Source of the DNA: Bacteroidota bacterium
Lineage (GTDB): Bacteria; Bacteroidota; Ignavibacteria; Ignavibacteriales; Melioribacteraceae
NCBI GenBank assembly: GCA_023381535.1
Contig: JAMCSN010000022.1
Coordinates: forward strand, 18,249 to 82,248
Length of the DNA: 64,000 bases
Reading direction: 5' to 3'
Part shown: positions 29,291-37,753 of the stretch, in pieces
Numbering within the stretch: position 1 is the first letter of the stretch
How the letters are laid out: the number at the start of each line of letters is the position of its first letter
Program-made: the position numbers and the translations under genes
Notes under the pieces: model-generated
What the model saw: the letters and a program-made list of their open reading frames with translations, nothing else
The model's database searches: none
What the model was told of the DNA's origin: nothing

Positions 29291-30070
29291 ATGGCAATCA
29301 CGGGTAAATTTAATACGGATTCCAAGGCACTGGTTAACAGGATTAATGCCCATGATAAATTCGGTTCAAAAGATATTAACGAATGGATTTTCCAAAAGTT
29401 GGAACTCAAAAAAGGATTGCAAATTGTTGACCTCGGTTGCGGCACCGGTAAACAGACCATCCCTATGGCAGAAATTGTTGGCCCATCGGGAAGTGTTACT
29501 GCCGTTGATGTTTCAAGCGAATCAATAAACATATTATCGCGCGAAGCAATAAGAAAAAGTATCGACAAAAATATTACTGTTATGAATTGTGATCTCGATG
29601 ATTGGAACAAGCACCTAGGTAAAACTAAATTCGACCGTGCCCTTGCATCCTTTTCAATTTACTATTCCAAAAATCCGGAAGCGCTTTTTGAAACAGTTTG
29701 TTCAGTATTGAAACCGAACGGTCTATTTTTCTTTTGCGGACCATCATTAAAAAATAACAGCGAGATAAAAGAATTTATTGCGGCGATTAAAAATTCCTCC
29801 GATGAAAGTGTGACCGGAGGGGCTGATTTCATGGAAAAGACAGGTCAATTACTTGCACACAAACTTTTCAAGGCGGTCGAAGTCTCCATTTTCGAAAATC
29901 CATTAAAGTTCGATTCCCCGGACTCGCTATATCAATACTGGAGCTCTTGCAACATGTACGATGAGAAAATTGACGCTGCTTTCCAGAAAGCGGCTCAAGA
30001 ACATTTCAAAACAAACAAATATTTTGCAGCGTACAAACGGGTGATTGGTGTAAAGGCTAAAAAGCTCTAA
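29291..30070 (+). CDS. Class I SAM-dependent methyltransferase
   Basis: A 259-residue Rossmann methyltransferase with motif I VDLGCGTGKQ (about 47-56) and the SAM-ribose acid in VTAVDVSSE (about 72-80). The substrate is not evident. It starts directly after the deacetylase-like gene and ends directly before the recG frame, so the three are packed as one transcript. Confidence 0.8.
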   Translation: MAITGKFNTDSKALVNRINAHDKFGSKDINEWIFQKLELKKGLQIVDLGCGTGKQTIPMAEIVGPSGSVTAVDVSSESINILSREAIRKSIDKNITVMNCDLDDWNKHLGKTKFDRALASFSIYYSKNPEALFETVCSVLKPNGLFFFCGPSLKNNSEIKEFIAAIKNSSDESVTGGADFMEKTGQLLAHKLFKAVEVSIFENPLKFDSPDSLYQYWSSCNMYDEKIDAAFQKAAQEHFKTNKYFAAYKRVIGVKAKKL

Positions 30071-30145
30071 ATGCATTTTCATCGCTTCATCACTACCCTT
30101 TTTTTAATTATATTTATTCCGTTTCATAACAATTTCAGTTGCTTC

Positions 30146-32323
30146 ATGCACGATAATATTTCGACACCAATTCAATACTTAAAATCGGTCGGACCAAAAC
30201 GTGCAGAATCGTTTGCCAAAATCGGAATTAACACCGTTAAGGATTTGCTCTTCTACTTTCCCACCAGATACTTGGACCGATCAACTATTTTGAATACGGT
30301 GAAGGTTGTTCAACATGCCGTTAACGGTTACGAAGGCGAGGTAACGATCATCGGTGAAGTTGTCAATTCTGAGATTCACCGTTACCACAAAAAACAAATT
30401 TTCAAAGTTCGCTTCAAAGATGCATCGGGCTTTTTTGAGTGTGTTTGGTTTCAAGGCGCAAAATATTTTCAGAATGTATTCCACACGGGAGAATATTTCG
30501 CTATCTCTGCTAAGCCAGTCTTAACGAAGTACGGACATCTTCAATTCGTTCACCCGGATTTTGATAGGTTTGCTGAAAAGGAATCGAAAGAATTTTTTCA
30601 CACAGGCAAGATCATTCCGTTTTACCTTGTTCCTAAAGAATTGAAGGAAACAAATCTCGGCGATTTAAGCCTAAGAAGAATTGTGCACCAAGCCGTGAAA
30701 AATTTTGCGAAAGATCTTTCCGAATCGTTACCGGATTACATCGTTAAAGAGAAAAACCTACTCAATATTATTGATACGGTAAAAAACATGCACTTCCCAC
30801 AAGACTTTCCTTCGCTAGAATCTGCTCAGCACCGTATGAAGTTTGAAGAGTTGTTTTATTTCGAAACGATGGTTGCGCTGAGGAAACAACTTGTCAAAGT
30901 GAAAACCAAAGATCACGTTATCAAAACAAAAAGTGATTTGATAAAACAATTTCTGAAATCTCTTCCGTTCGAATTAACCGGTGCGCAATTAAAAGTATTG
31001 AGTGAAATTAGAAAAGATATTGAAAGCGATAAACCGATGAACCGTTTACTGCAAGGTGATGTCGGAAGCGGTAAAACTATTGTTGCGCTTATCAGCATGC
31101 TGATTGTTGTTGCAAGCGGTTATCAAGCCGTGCTGATGGCGCCGACGGAAATTCTTGCCGACCAGCATTTCAAAAATATTTCCGGATTGGTCGAACGGTT
31201 CGGAATAAAAGTAAGTCTGCTCATCGGCGGACAGAAAAAATCGGAACGGGAAAAAGTTTTGCGCGAGATCACAGACGGCACAGCTCAAATAATTGTCGGC
31301 ACTCACGCATTGATCGAAGAGAATGTTAAATTCCATCAACTCGGTCTCGTTATCATCGATGAGCAGCACCGCTTTGGAGTTATGCAGAGATCAACACTTG
31401 TTCGGAAGGGACTTAACACAGACATTCTTATCATGACTGCTACGCCGATACCGCGCACGCTAACAATGTCGGTTTACGGTGATCTTGATCTTTCCGTCAT
31501 CGACGAGATGCCGTCGAACAGAAAACCGATTAAGACATTCCTTCGTGGAGAAAACAAACTGCCGGACATTTACCAGTTCATAATTGAAAAAGCCGGCGAT
31601 GGCTATCAAACGTTTTTGGTTTATCCGCTCATTGAAGAGTCGGAGAAAGTTGAGCTGAAAGCTGCAGAGACGTATTTCAAATCGCTGAAGACCGAACATT
31701 TGAAAGACTTGCGTTTGTGCTTGATTCATGGGCGCATGAGCTGGCAAGACAAAGAAAAAATCATGTTCGACTTCGCATCTAAGAAATACGACGTGCTCGT
31801 TTCGACCACTGTTATTGAGGTCGGAATCGATATACCCGATGCCAACATTATCGTTATCAACGACGCATTCAGATTCGGACTGTCGCAGCTTCATCAACTG
31901 CGCGGAAGAGTTGGGAGAAGCGATAAGCAGGCTTACTGCATTCTTGTTGCCAAAGACGAACACGCTGTGAAGTCGAATCAATTTGACTTCAACTTCGATT
32001 ATCTTTCCCCCGATCAAATAGAAAAGCACAAAACCATGATTCGTTTGAATGCGATGGTAAAGCACACGAGCGGTTTTGATTTATCCGAGATTGATTTGAA
32101 ACTGCGCGGACCGGGAAATATTTTCGGGACACAGCAGAGCGGTTTGCCGGAACTAAAGTATGCCGATCTGGTTGAGGATACAAAAATTCTTCACGATGCG
32201 CGCGATACGGCTTTCGCAATCATCGAGAACGATGGACAACTTGATCACGAAAAAAATTCTGTAATCAAAAAAACTCTTCAAGAAAATTTTCACTACAACA
32301 TCCAACTCTCTCAGATCGCGTGA
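30146..32323 (+). CDS. recG: ATP-dependent DNA helicase RecG
   Basis: A 725-residue RecG that regresses stalled forks and branch-migrates Holliday junctions. The N-terminal wedge with an OB fold is followed by the helicase domains: Walker A GDVGSGKT near 303-310, DEQH at about 405-408, TATPIPRTL near 432 and QLRGRVGRS near 585. I start it at ATG 30146 (HDNISTPIQYLKSVGPKRAE). The frame is open from 30071, but the extra residues would form a hydrophobic signal-like stretch that makes no sense for a cytosolic helicase. Confidence 0.96.
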   Translation: MHDNISTPIQYLKSVGPKRAESFAKIGINTVKDLLFYFPTRYLDRSTILNTVKVVQHAVNGYEGEVTIIGEVVNSEIHRYHKKQIFKVRFKDASGFFECVWFQGAKYFQNVFHTGEYFAISAKPVLTKYGHLQFVHPDFDRFAEKESKEFFHTGKIIPFYLVPKELKETNLGDLSLRRIVHQAVKNFAKDLSESLPDYIVKEKNLLNIIDTVKNMHFPQDFPSLESAQHRMKFEELFYFETMVALRKQLVKVKTKDHVIKTKSDLIKQFLKSLPFELTGAQLKVLSEIRKDIESDKPMNRLLQGDVGSGKTIVALISMLIVVASGYQAVLMAPTEILADQHFKNISGLVERFGIKVSLLIGGQKKSEREKVLREITDGTAQIIVGTHALIEENVKFHQLGLVIIDEQHRFGVMQRSTLVRKGLNTDILIMTATPIPRTLTMSVYGDLDLSVIDEMPSNRKPIKTFLRGENKLPDIYQFIIEKAGDGYQTFLVYPLIEESEKVELKAAETYFKSLKTEHLKDLRLCLIHGRMSWQDKEKIMFDFASKKYDVLVSTTVIEVGIDIPDANIIVINDAFRFGLSQLHQLRGRVGRSDKQAYCILVAKDEHAVKSNQFDFNFDYLSPDQIEKHKTMIRLNAMVKHTSGFDLSEIDLKLRGPGNIFGTQQSGLPELKYADLVEDTKILHDARDTAFAIIENDGQLDHEKNSVIKKTLQENFHYNIQLSQIA

Positions 32324-32389
32324 CCTCTCTCCAGAATTTTTTCCGGCGACAGTTGACGCCTCTCTCAAAAAGTTTTTTAAAAACATTTC

Positions 32390-32419
32390 TTGCAAAAAAT
32401 TCATAAAAGATTATATTAC
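32390..32419 (+). promoter_or_regulatory. Candidate promoter of the ATP-grasp/GNAT/KamA operon
   Basis: TTG (32390-32392), a 19-nt spacer and TATATTAC (32412-32419) approximate the Bacteroidota -33/-7 pair. Initiation about seven bases later gives a leader of roughly 20 nt to the proposed ATT start at 32446, with GGAAGG at 32434-32439 as the ribosome site. Confidence 0.45.
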
Positions 32420-32445
32420 CAGCAGTAAAAATTGGAAGGATTGTT

Positions 32446-33522
32446 ATTAGTTCTTATCTACCAAATAAAAAATTAAAAGTTGCCCTCACATATAATGTAA
32501 AACCGGAAGAAAAAAAATCTTTCCAAGGAACACCTCTCACTCAACACTCAGACTCAACAAAAAATTTCAACGACACGTATGCCGAGTGGGATTCTTACGA
32601 GACAATCAACGCGATTAAAGACGCGTTAGAACTTTTCAATGACGTAATTATGATCGAAGCGGACGAAAATGCTTTCGAAAAATTCCGCTCAACCAAAGCT
32701 GACATAGTTTTCAACGTTGCCGAATGTGCAAACGGCACCAGTCGCGAGGCACAGATACCGGCAATGCTCGACATGCTCAAGATTCCTTACACCGGTTCCG
32801 ATCCTCTGACGCTTGCAACATGTTTGGATAAGGCACGGACAAAAGAAATTTTAGCTTACCACAAAATTCCGACGGCAAAATTTTTATTTGTTGAATCAAT
32901 TGCCGAACTGGAGCGCTTCGATCTTAACTTCCCTGTGATGATCAAGCCGGTTGCCGAGGGTTCCAGCAAAGGAATTTTCAATTCGTCACTCGTTTACAAT
33001 CTGAATGACCTTACAGAAAAACTAACAACAAGCTTTGTAACTTATAAACAGCCTTTCCTTATTGAGGAATTCTTACCTGGCAGAGAATTTACCGTGGCAA
33101 TACTTGGAAACGGCTTGGAGACCGAAGTACTGCCGATAGTTGAGATTAATTTTGATGAATTGCCGAAGGAGTTGGTCCCGATATATTCCTATGAGGCAAA
33201 ATGGGTTGTGGATACTCGCGAAAACCCGCTTAACATATTTACCTGCCCAGCCCAGCTCGATGAATCTCTGCAAGACAAAATTAGAAAAGTTGCTCTCGAG
33301 ACTTATAAAATTTTAAGATGCCGCGACTGGAGCCGCATCGATATCCGTCTCAATCAAAACGGCGAACCAAATGTGATTGAGATAAATCCGTTGCCGGGCG
33401 TTCTGCCGGATCCAAAAGATAATTCGTGTTATCCCAAAGCCGCGCGTGCGACCGGTCTTTCATACGTTGAAATGATAAACAAAGTTTTAATAACAGCAGC
33501 CAAAAGATATAACTTGTTATGA
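32446..33522 (+). CDS. D-Ala-D-Ala ligase-like ATP-grasp enzyme 1, apparent ATT start
   Basis: An ATP-grasp ligase of the Ddl family, 358 residues if it starts at ATT 32446. Such enzymes form an amide through an acyl phosphate. Visible are VFNVAEC, MLKIPYTGSDPLTLATCLDK, EEFLPGREFTVAILG and the metal-binding DIRLNQNGEPNVIEINPLPG. The first ATG is at 32650, but coding sequence clearly continues upstream (KLKVALTYN, the usual first strand) to an in-frame stop near 32404, with no ATG, GTG or TTG in between. GGAAGG lies six bases before ATT 32446. It overlaps the next ligase by four bases. No mur genes are near, so a cell-wall role is not implied. Confidence 0.82.
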   Translation: MSSYLPNKKLKVALTYNVKPEEKKSFQGTPLTQHSDSTKNFNDTYAEWDSYETINAIKDALELFNDVIMIEADENAFEKFRSTKADIVFNVAECANGTSREAQIPAMLDMLKIPYTGSDPLTLATCLDKARTKEILAYHKIPTAKFLFVESIAELERFDLNFPVMIKPVAEGSSKGIFNSSLVYNLNDLTEKLTTSFVTYKQPFLIEEFLPGREFTVAILGNGLETEVLPIVEINFDELPKELVPIYSYEAKWVVDTRENPLNIFTCPAQLDESLQDKIRKVALETYKILRCRDWSRIDIRLNQNGEPNVIEINPLPGVLPDPKDNSCYPKAARATGLSYVEMINKVLITAAKRYNLL

Positions 33523-34577
33523 ACCTTGAACAAAAAGTACTGATATGTTATAACGAGCCCAGTAGATTTTATGATAACTACTTGGGAAAAAATATCTCCG
33601 ATTCTGCCGATAATGTGGATTTATCGGAAAGAGAGTTTTTGAAACAGATTGCTCTGATCAAAAAAACTCTGTTGAAAAAATATATGAGCGTTGAAACGCT
33701 GGCGGTCAACAGCGATATCAAAAGCGCCATGAAAAAGATTCTTCATTTTTCACCCGATGTGATTTTCAACTTTGTAGAATCCGTTGAAGGCAATTCTAAT
33801 TTTGAAAGTTACATTGCCGGGATGTTTGACATCTTAGGAATACCTTATACGGGGAACGGACCGGTTACGCTCGGTAACTGTTTGATAAAATCCCGGACAA
33901 AACAAATTCTTCAGTCTCATGGTATTAGAACTCCGAAACATTGGGTTGCTCATTTAAATGAGACTTTAGACAAAAACGAATTCGATCTGAAATTTCCGGT
34001 GATATTAAAATTGGCACGCGAAGACGCAAGCATTGGCATTTCAGAATTCTCCGTGGTAAGAACTTTTGACGAGATGATGGAACGGCTTAAGTACCTTCAC
34101 ACCTCATTTAAGCAAGAAGTTCTGATAGAAGAATACATCGAAGGTCGTGAACTGAATGTTGCCATACTCGGCGATAAAATTCTCCCGATTTCGGAAATCC
34201 GTTTCGATGGACTGCCGGATGAGCTGCCAAAGATTGTAACGTACGAAGCCAAGTGGTCACCGGACAGCGTTTACTTCAAACATACAAATCCCAAATGCCC
34301 CGCTCCGCTAGATGAACCGCTGAAACAAAAAATTGAAAAAATGGCATGTGCAGCATTCGATGCAATGGACTGCAGAGATTATGCACGGGTTGATATTCGG
34401 TTGAATCAAAAAAATGTTCCGTACGTAATTGAAGTGAATCCAAACCCGGATATTTCTCCCGATGCGGGGTTTATCCGTTCTGCCGGCACTGCCGGAATCA
34501 GTTATGACGAAGTGCTTTACAGAATATCAACGTTCGCGTTAAATAGAATGGCATATGATACGCAAGCTGCAAGCTGA
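33519..34577 (+). CDS. D-Ala-D-Ala ligase-like ATP-grasp enzyme 2
   Basis: A 352-residue paralogue of the preceding gene with the same fold marks: VIFNFVESVEGNSNFES, MFDILGIPYTGNGPVTLG, EEYIEGRELNVAILGD and the metal site DIRLNQKNVPYVIEVNPNPD. The two differ clearly in the N-terminal and acceptor-binding parts, so they probably add different substrates rather than duplicate one step. Its ATG overlaps the stop of ligase 1 (ATGA), and its own end overlaps the GNAT gene by 23 nt. Confidence 0.85.
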   Translation: MNLEQKVLICYNEPSRFYDNYLGKNISDSADNVDLSEREFLKQIALIKKTLLKKYMSVETLAVNSDIKSAMKKILHFSPDVIFNFVESVEGNSNFESYIAGMFDILGIPYTGNGPVTLGNCLIKSRTKQILQSHGIRTPKHWVAHLNETLDKNEFDLKFPVILKLAREDASIGISEFSVVRTFDEMMERLKYLHTSFKQEVLIEEYIEGRELNVAILGDKILPISEIRFDGLPDELPKIVTYEAKWSPDSVYFKHTNPKCPAPLDEPLKQKIEKMACAAFDAMDCRDYARVDIRLNQKNVPYVIEVNPNPDISPDAGFIRSAGTAGISYDEVLYRISTFALNRMAYDTQAAS

Positions 34578-35028
34578 TGATAGAGAAAATCTTGTCTCGA
34601 TCATTGAAAGCACAAATAATTTCAGTGATGAGGAAAAGAAAATCGCAATGGAACTAATTGACGAGGCGCTCGGTAATCCTAACCATGAATACTACAACGT
34701 CTTCGTTTACGAAGATAACGGCAAAATTGCCGGCTACCATTGCACTGGAAAAAGAGCGTTGACAGACGGCGTTTATGATTTGTACTGGATCGTCGTTGAT
34801 CAAAATATTCAGAACAAAGGCATCGGTAAACAATTACTGGATCATGCCGAAAATTTTGTGAAAGAAAATAGAGGAAGATGGATTTTAGCCGAAACTTCTT
34901 CCAAAGATAGTTATGATGCCACAAGAAATTTTTACATGAGAAACAATTACTCGATAGTCTCCCAAATAAAAGATTTTTATAAGATCAATGACAATTTAAT
35001 TGTCTTTGGTAAGTACATAAGAACTTAA
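34555..35028 (+). CDS. GNAT family N-acetyltransferase
   Basis: A 157-residue GNAT protein with the acetyl-CoA loop QNKGIGKQLL near 87-96 preceded by the strand YDLYWIVVD. It transfers an acetyl group to an amine. It is shorter than the AblB beta-lysine acetyltransferases I know of (about 270 residues or more). Its place between two ATP-grasp ligases and a lysine 2,3-aminomutase homologue points to an amino-acid- or peptide-derived substrate. Confidence 0.85.
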   Translation: MIRKLQADDRENLVSIIESTNNFSDEEKKIAMELIDEALGNPNHEYYNVFVYEDNGKIAGYHCTGKRALTDGVYDLYWIVVDQNIQNKGIGKQLLDHAENFVKENRGRWILAETSSKDSYDATRNFYMRNNYSIVSQIKDFYKINDNLIVFGKYIRT

Positions 35029-35055
35029 AACACCATAATATAAAGGGCAACTATC

Positions 35056-36285
35056 ATGGAACTCTGGCAGCAAATGATCAGAGACAGCGTTCACACTGTT
35101 GATCAACTTGTGGAGAAGTTCAACATCGACAGAACAGTGGCAGAAGGTCTGGATGAATTTTTCCAGGCAAGAATCAATCCTTACTATCTCAGCTTAATCC
35201 GCTATCCAGGCGATCCGATTTGGCGTCAATGCGTTCCGGATAAGGAAGAGCTCGATGATTTGGAAGGATTCGAAGATCCGCTTCAAGAAGACGCGATGAG
35301 CCCGGTTCCCAACATAACACATAGATATCCCGACCGAGCATTGTTCCTCACAACCAGTCAGTGCGGTATGTACTGCCGATTCTGTACAAGAAAAAGAAAA
35401 GTCGGCAACTCAGATAAAATTTCCATGAAAGAACTCGAATCGGCTTTTAAGTATTTGGAAAAGCATACCGAAATTCGAGACGTTATCATGTCCGGTGGCG
35501 ATCCGCTGATGTTAACCGACGCAATGCTCGAGAAAATTTTAAAACGCTTGCGTCAAATTCCTCATCTCGAGATTATCAGAATCGGCTCGAAGATGCCGTG
35601 CGTTCTTCCTCACCGCATTACACCCAAGTTGGTAGAAATGATCAAGAAGTATCACCCAATTTACGTTAACACGCATTTCAATCACCCGTGGGAAATAACT
35701 CCGGAAAGCACCAAAGCATGCGAGATGCTTGCCAATGCCGGAATCCCGGTAAGCAATCAATCCGTGTTAATGAAAGATGTTAACGACGATGCCGAAGTGA
35801 TGCGGGAGCTTTTCACAAAACTTTTGAAGATTAGAGTACGACCTTATTACTTATATATGGCAGATGAAACGCGCGGAGCTAACCATTTTAGAACTTCGCT
35901 CGATAAAGGCTTGGAAATTATGCAGAAGCTGCGCGGCTATACAAGCGGTCTCGCTATTCCTCATTTTGTAATTGACGCACCCGGCGGCGGCGGAAAAATT
36001 CCGGTTCTTCCGCAATACGTTTTGCATCGCGACGAAGACAGGGTTGTAATGAAAAATTACAAAGGCGATATTTTTGTTTACCGCGAGACCCATCACAAAG
36101 AACAATCGGAATCCAAAGTTTCGATTCCGGTTGAGCTTGTTGATAAGAGCAACGGTTCCAACGGAAACGGGTCGAATGGAAATGGTTCAAACGGCAACGG
36201 CTCAAATGGAAATGGCTCTTCCAAAAAGCCGAAGAACTATAAAGAGAAGGTTGAAGTTACCACCGTTTCGCAGAGCGATAACTGA
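35056..36285 (+). CDS. KamA-family radical SAM aminomutase, probable lysine 2,3-aminomutase
   Basis: A 409-residue radical SAM, PLP enzyme. The cluster-binding CGMYCRFC uses Cys103, 107 and 110; the PLP Lys is about 314 in GGGGKIP. From remembered Clostridium KamA sequence, its two lysine-binding Asp residues (293 and 330) align with Asp270 and Asp307 here, at the same 37-residue spacing and 7 before the PLP Lys. Glutamate mutases change both, so lysine is the likely substrate and beta-lysine the product. Residues 365-389 are an Asn-Gly-Ser repeat tail, ahead of a charged end. Last gene of the ligase operon. Confidence 0.9.
   Translation: MELWQQMIRDSVHTVDQLVEKFNIDRTVAEGLDEFFQARINPYYLSLIRYPGDPIWRQCVPDKEELDDLEGFEDPLQEDAMSPVPNITHRYPDRALFLTTSQCGMYCRFCTRKRKVGNSDKISMKELESAFKYLEKHTEIRDVIMSGGDPLMLTDAMLEKILKRLRQIPHLEIIRIGSKMPCVLPHRITPKLVEMIKKYHPIYVNTHFNHPWEITPESTKACEMLANAGIPVSNQSVLMKDVNDDAEVMRELFTKLLKIRVRPYYLYMADETRGANHFRTSLDKGLEIMQKLRGYTSGLAIPHFVIDAPGGGGKIPVLPQYVLHRDEDRVVMKNYKGDIFVYRETHHKEQSESKVSIPVELVDKSNGSNGNGSNGNGSNGNGSNGNGSSKKPKNYKEKVEVTTVSQSDN
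36148..36222 (+). repeat. Codon-varied Asn-Gly-Ser repeat in the aminomutase tail
   Basis: About five turns of a five-residue unit NGNGS encoded with shifting synonymous codons (Ser as AGC, TCC, TCG, TCA, TCT). The protein repeat is kept while DNA identity is not, so it looks like a selected flexible linker, not a recent slippage product. Confidence 0.8.
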
Positions 36286-36305
36286 GAAATGTTCAGAGCA
36301 TAAAC

Positions 36306-36340
36306 AAACATGGGCAGCTTGGCTGCCCATGTTTATTTGT
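36306..36340 (+). terminator. Bidirectional terminator between converging operons
   Basis: A perfect 13-base stem, AAACATGGGCAGC (36306-36318) with GCTGCCCATGTTT (36322-36334), loop TTG. The A/T-rich ends give a T-containing tail on both strands. It lies 21 nt after the aminomutase stop and 22 nt from the end of the opposing gene. Confidence 0.85.
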
Positions 36341-36355
36341 AGCAAGTTATTATTC

Positions 36356-36859
36356 TTACTTCATCACAATTTTCGCTATGTCTTTTTCCAAACTCTCTTT
36401 TGGTGTTTCTACAATTCTACCAATCTCGTTGTTATCCTTATAAAAAATCATCGTCGGGACTAATTCAATGTTGAGTTTTTCCACGTCGCCGGCAGGGTCG
36501 GATTTTTTTCTGTCAACACAAATCAACGTAAGATTTTTCTGATCATAATTTAGCTGATCCAAAATTTTGAAGAAGCGGGGCACCTCACGACGGCTATCGC
36601 CGCACCACGTTCCCATTACAATTGTGATCTTCACATCTTTCAGCTTATCGCCAATTTCTTTAACCGTGGCTGAATCCGGCGTGTAGTTATCATGTTCGGA
36701 ATCAAACCACCATGAAAAACTTGTATCAGCAAAAGCCGAACGCTCGCAAACGCCGAGAAGCATCGGCTTACCGGTTTTTTCGTCAACCGACATTTTATTT
36801 TTCTCCTGTGCAAAAATTAAAGTTGAAAACACCATTAGAACCAACACTATTTTTTTCAT
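36356..36859 (-). CDS. Exported monothiol thioredoxin-like protein
   Basis: A 167-residue protein with a signal peptide (KKIVLVLMVFSTLIFAQ) and a thioredoxin-like fold. The active-site segment is GTWCGDSRREVPRF: only the first Cys of the usual CxxC remains, with Ser in the second place. Proteins with WCGDS are known as a distinct thioredoxin-family group in Bacteroidota; a disulfide isomerase-like or glutaredoxin-like chemistry is possible. It is the last gene of its operon, nine bases after nadK. Confidence 0.8.
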   Translation of the reverse strand: MKKIVLVLMVFSTLIFAQEKNKMSVDEKTGKPMLLGVCERSAFADTSFSWWFDSEHDNYTPDSATVKEIGDKLKDVKITIVMGTWCGDSRREVPRFFKILDQLNYDQKNLTLICVDRKKSDPAGDVEKLNIELVPTMIFYKDNNEIGRIVETPKESLEKDIAKIVMK

Positions 36860-36868
36860 AATTAACCT

Positions 36869-37753
36869 CTAAGAATTATTCGACTTCCGTACATCCAATC
36901 CCCAATAAAGTTTGTTGCGAAGAATTTCAAAATAATTTGTTCTGTTTGAATGAACCAGCTTTACCGGACGGATACACTTTTCAATACTGATAGTGGACGG
37001 CGGATCATAAAAATAAACGCGTTGACCGTCGCAGCTGATTTGAATTTTATCCGACGGCGAGTTAACCATGATTGATATCTTCTGATCGCTTGAAACAACG
37101 AGAGGTCGCATAGTTAATGTATGCGGCGCAATCGGACTGAGAGTTATAACATTTGCTTTCGGATTCACGATCGGTCCCCCGGCTGAAAGCGAGTATCCGG
37201 TTGTGCCGGTTGGAGTTGCAACAATAATTCCGTCTGCAGAAAAGGTCGCAACGTAATCGTCGTCAACTTTGATCGTCAACTCAATCATTTTCGGCCAAGG
37301 ACCTTTATCAATCACCAGATCATTTATGGCATAAAGATTTTTCTCGCCGCCGTTGCACGAAGCAGCGAGAGCCATTCTTTCTTCAATTGAATAATCGTTA
37401 GCCTTAATGTCATTTAAGAATTCCGCAAAACTTTCCAGATCAAACTCGGCAAGGAACCCGAGCTTTCCAAAATTTACACCGACCATAGGCGTGCCGGATT
37501 CTCTTACTTCGTACGCGGTATTCAGCATCGTACCGTCTCCGCCGATAGATACCACCATGTCGGAGTGTTTGCTAAGATCCGTATGAGATAAAAGCGCAGC
37601 TCCGGGAAATTGTTTTTTCAAATCAGCTTCGAATTTCAAAAGCGAATCGCTGAGAATAAACTTGAATCCTTTTTTCTCGAGCTCATCCGTTATCTTCTTA
37701 ACAATGCTTAGGACGTCTTTCTTCGTAATGTTTGGAATAATTCCGATTGTCAT
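36869..37753 (-). CDS. nadK: NAD kinase
   Basis: A 294-residue ATP- or polyphosphate-dependent NAD kinase producing NADP. The diacylglycerol-kinase-like motif GGDGTMLN is near 73-80, NDLVIDKG near 144-151, and the glycine-rich TPTGTTGYSLSAGGPI near 180-195. It overlaps the upstream glycosyltransferase stop by four bases. Confidence 0.97.
   Translation of the reverse strand: MTIGIIPNITKKDVLSIVKKITDELEKKGFKFILSDSLLKFEADLKKQFPGAALLSHTDLSKHSDMVVSIGGDGTMLNTAYEVRESGTPMVGVNFGKLGFLAEFDLESFAEFLNDIKANDYSIEERMALAASCNGGEKNLYAINDLVIDKGPWPKMIELTIKVDDDYVATFSADGIIVATPTGTTGYSLSAGGPIVNPKANVITLSPIAPHTLTMRPLVVSSDQKISIMVNSPSDKIQISCDGQRVYFYDPPSTISIEKCIRPVKLVHSNRTNYFEILRNKLYWGLDVRKSNNS

Noticed and set aside
30071..30145. 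Signal-peptide-like extension in frame with recG
   Set aside because: A hydrophobic N-terminus is incompatible with a cytosolic helicase; the family start matches ATG 30146.
31460..32065. 201-codon open frame antisense to recG
   Set aside because: No recognisable motif; recG motifs lie on the other strand over the same bases.
32650..32652. ATG 32650 as the start of ATP-grasp ligase 1
   Set aside because: It would remove the first strand and part of the substrate domain, all of which is coded upstream in the same frame.
36148..36222. NGS-coding repeat as a slippage-prone phase-variable tract
   Set aside because: Units are 15 bases with different synonymous codons, so DNA identity is too low for frequent slippage, and the unit length would not shift the frame.
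35056..36285. KamA homologue as EpmB or glutamate 2,3-aminomutase
   Set aside because: Both lysine-binding Asp positions are kept at the clostridial KamA spacing, the protein is longer than EpmB, and no epmA or efp gene is adjacent.
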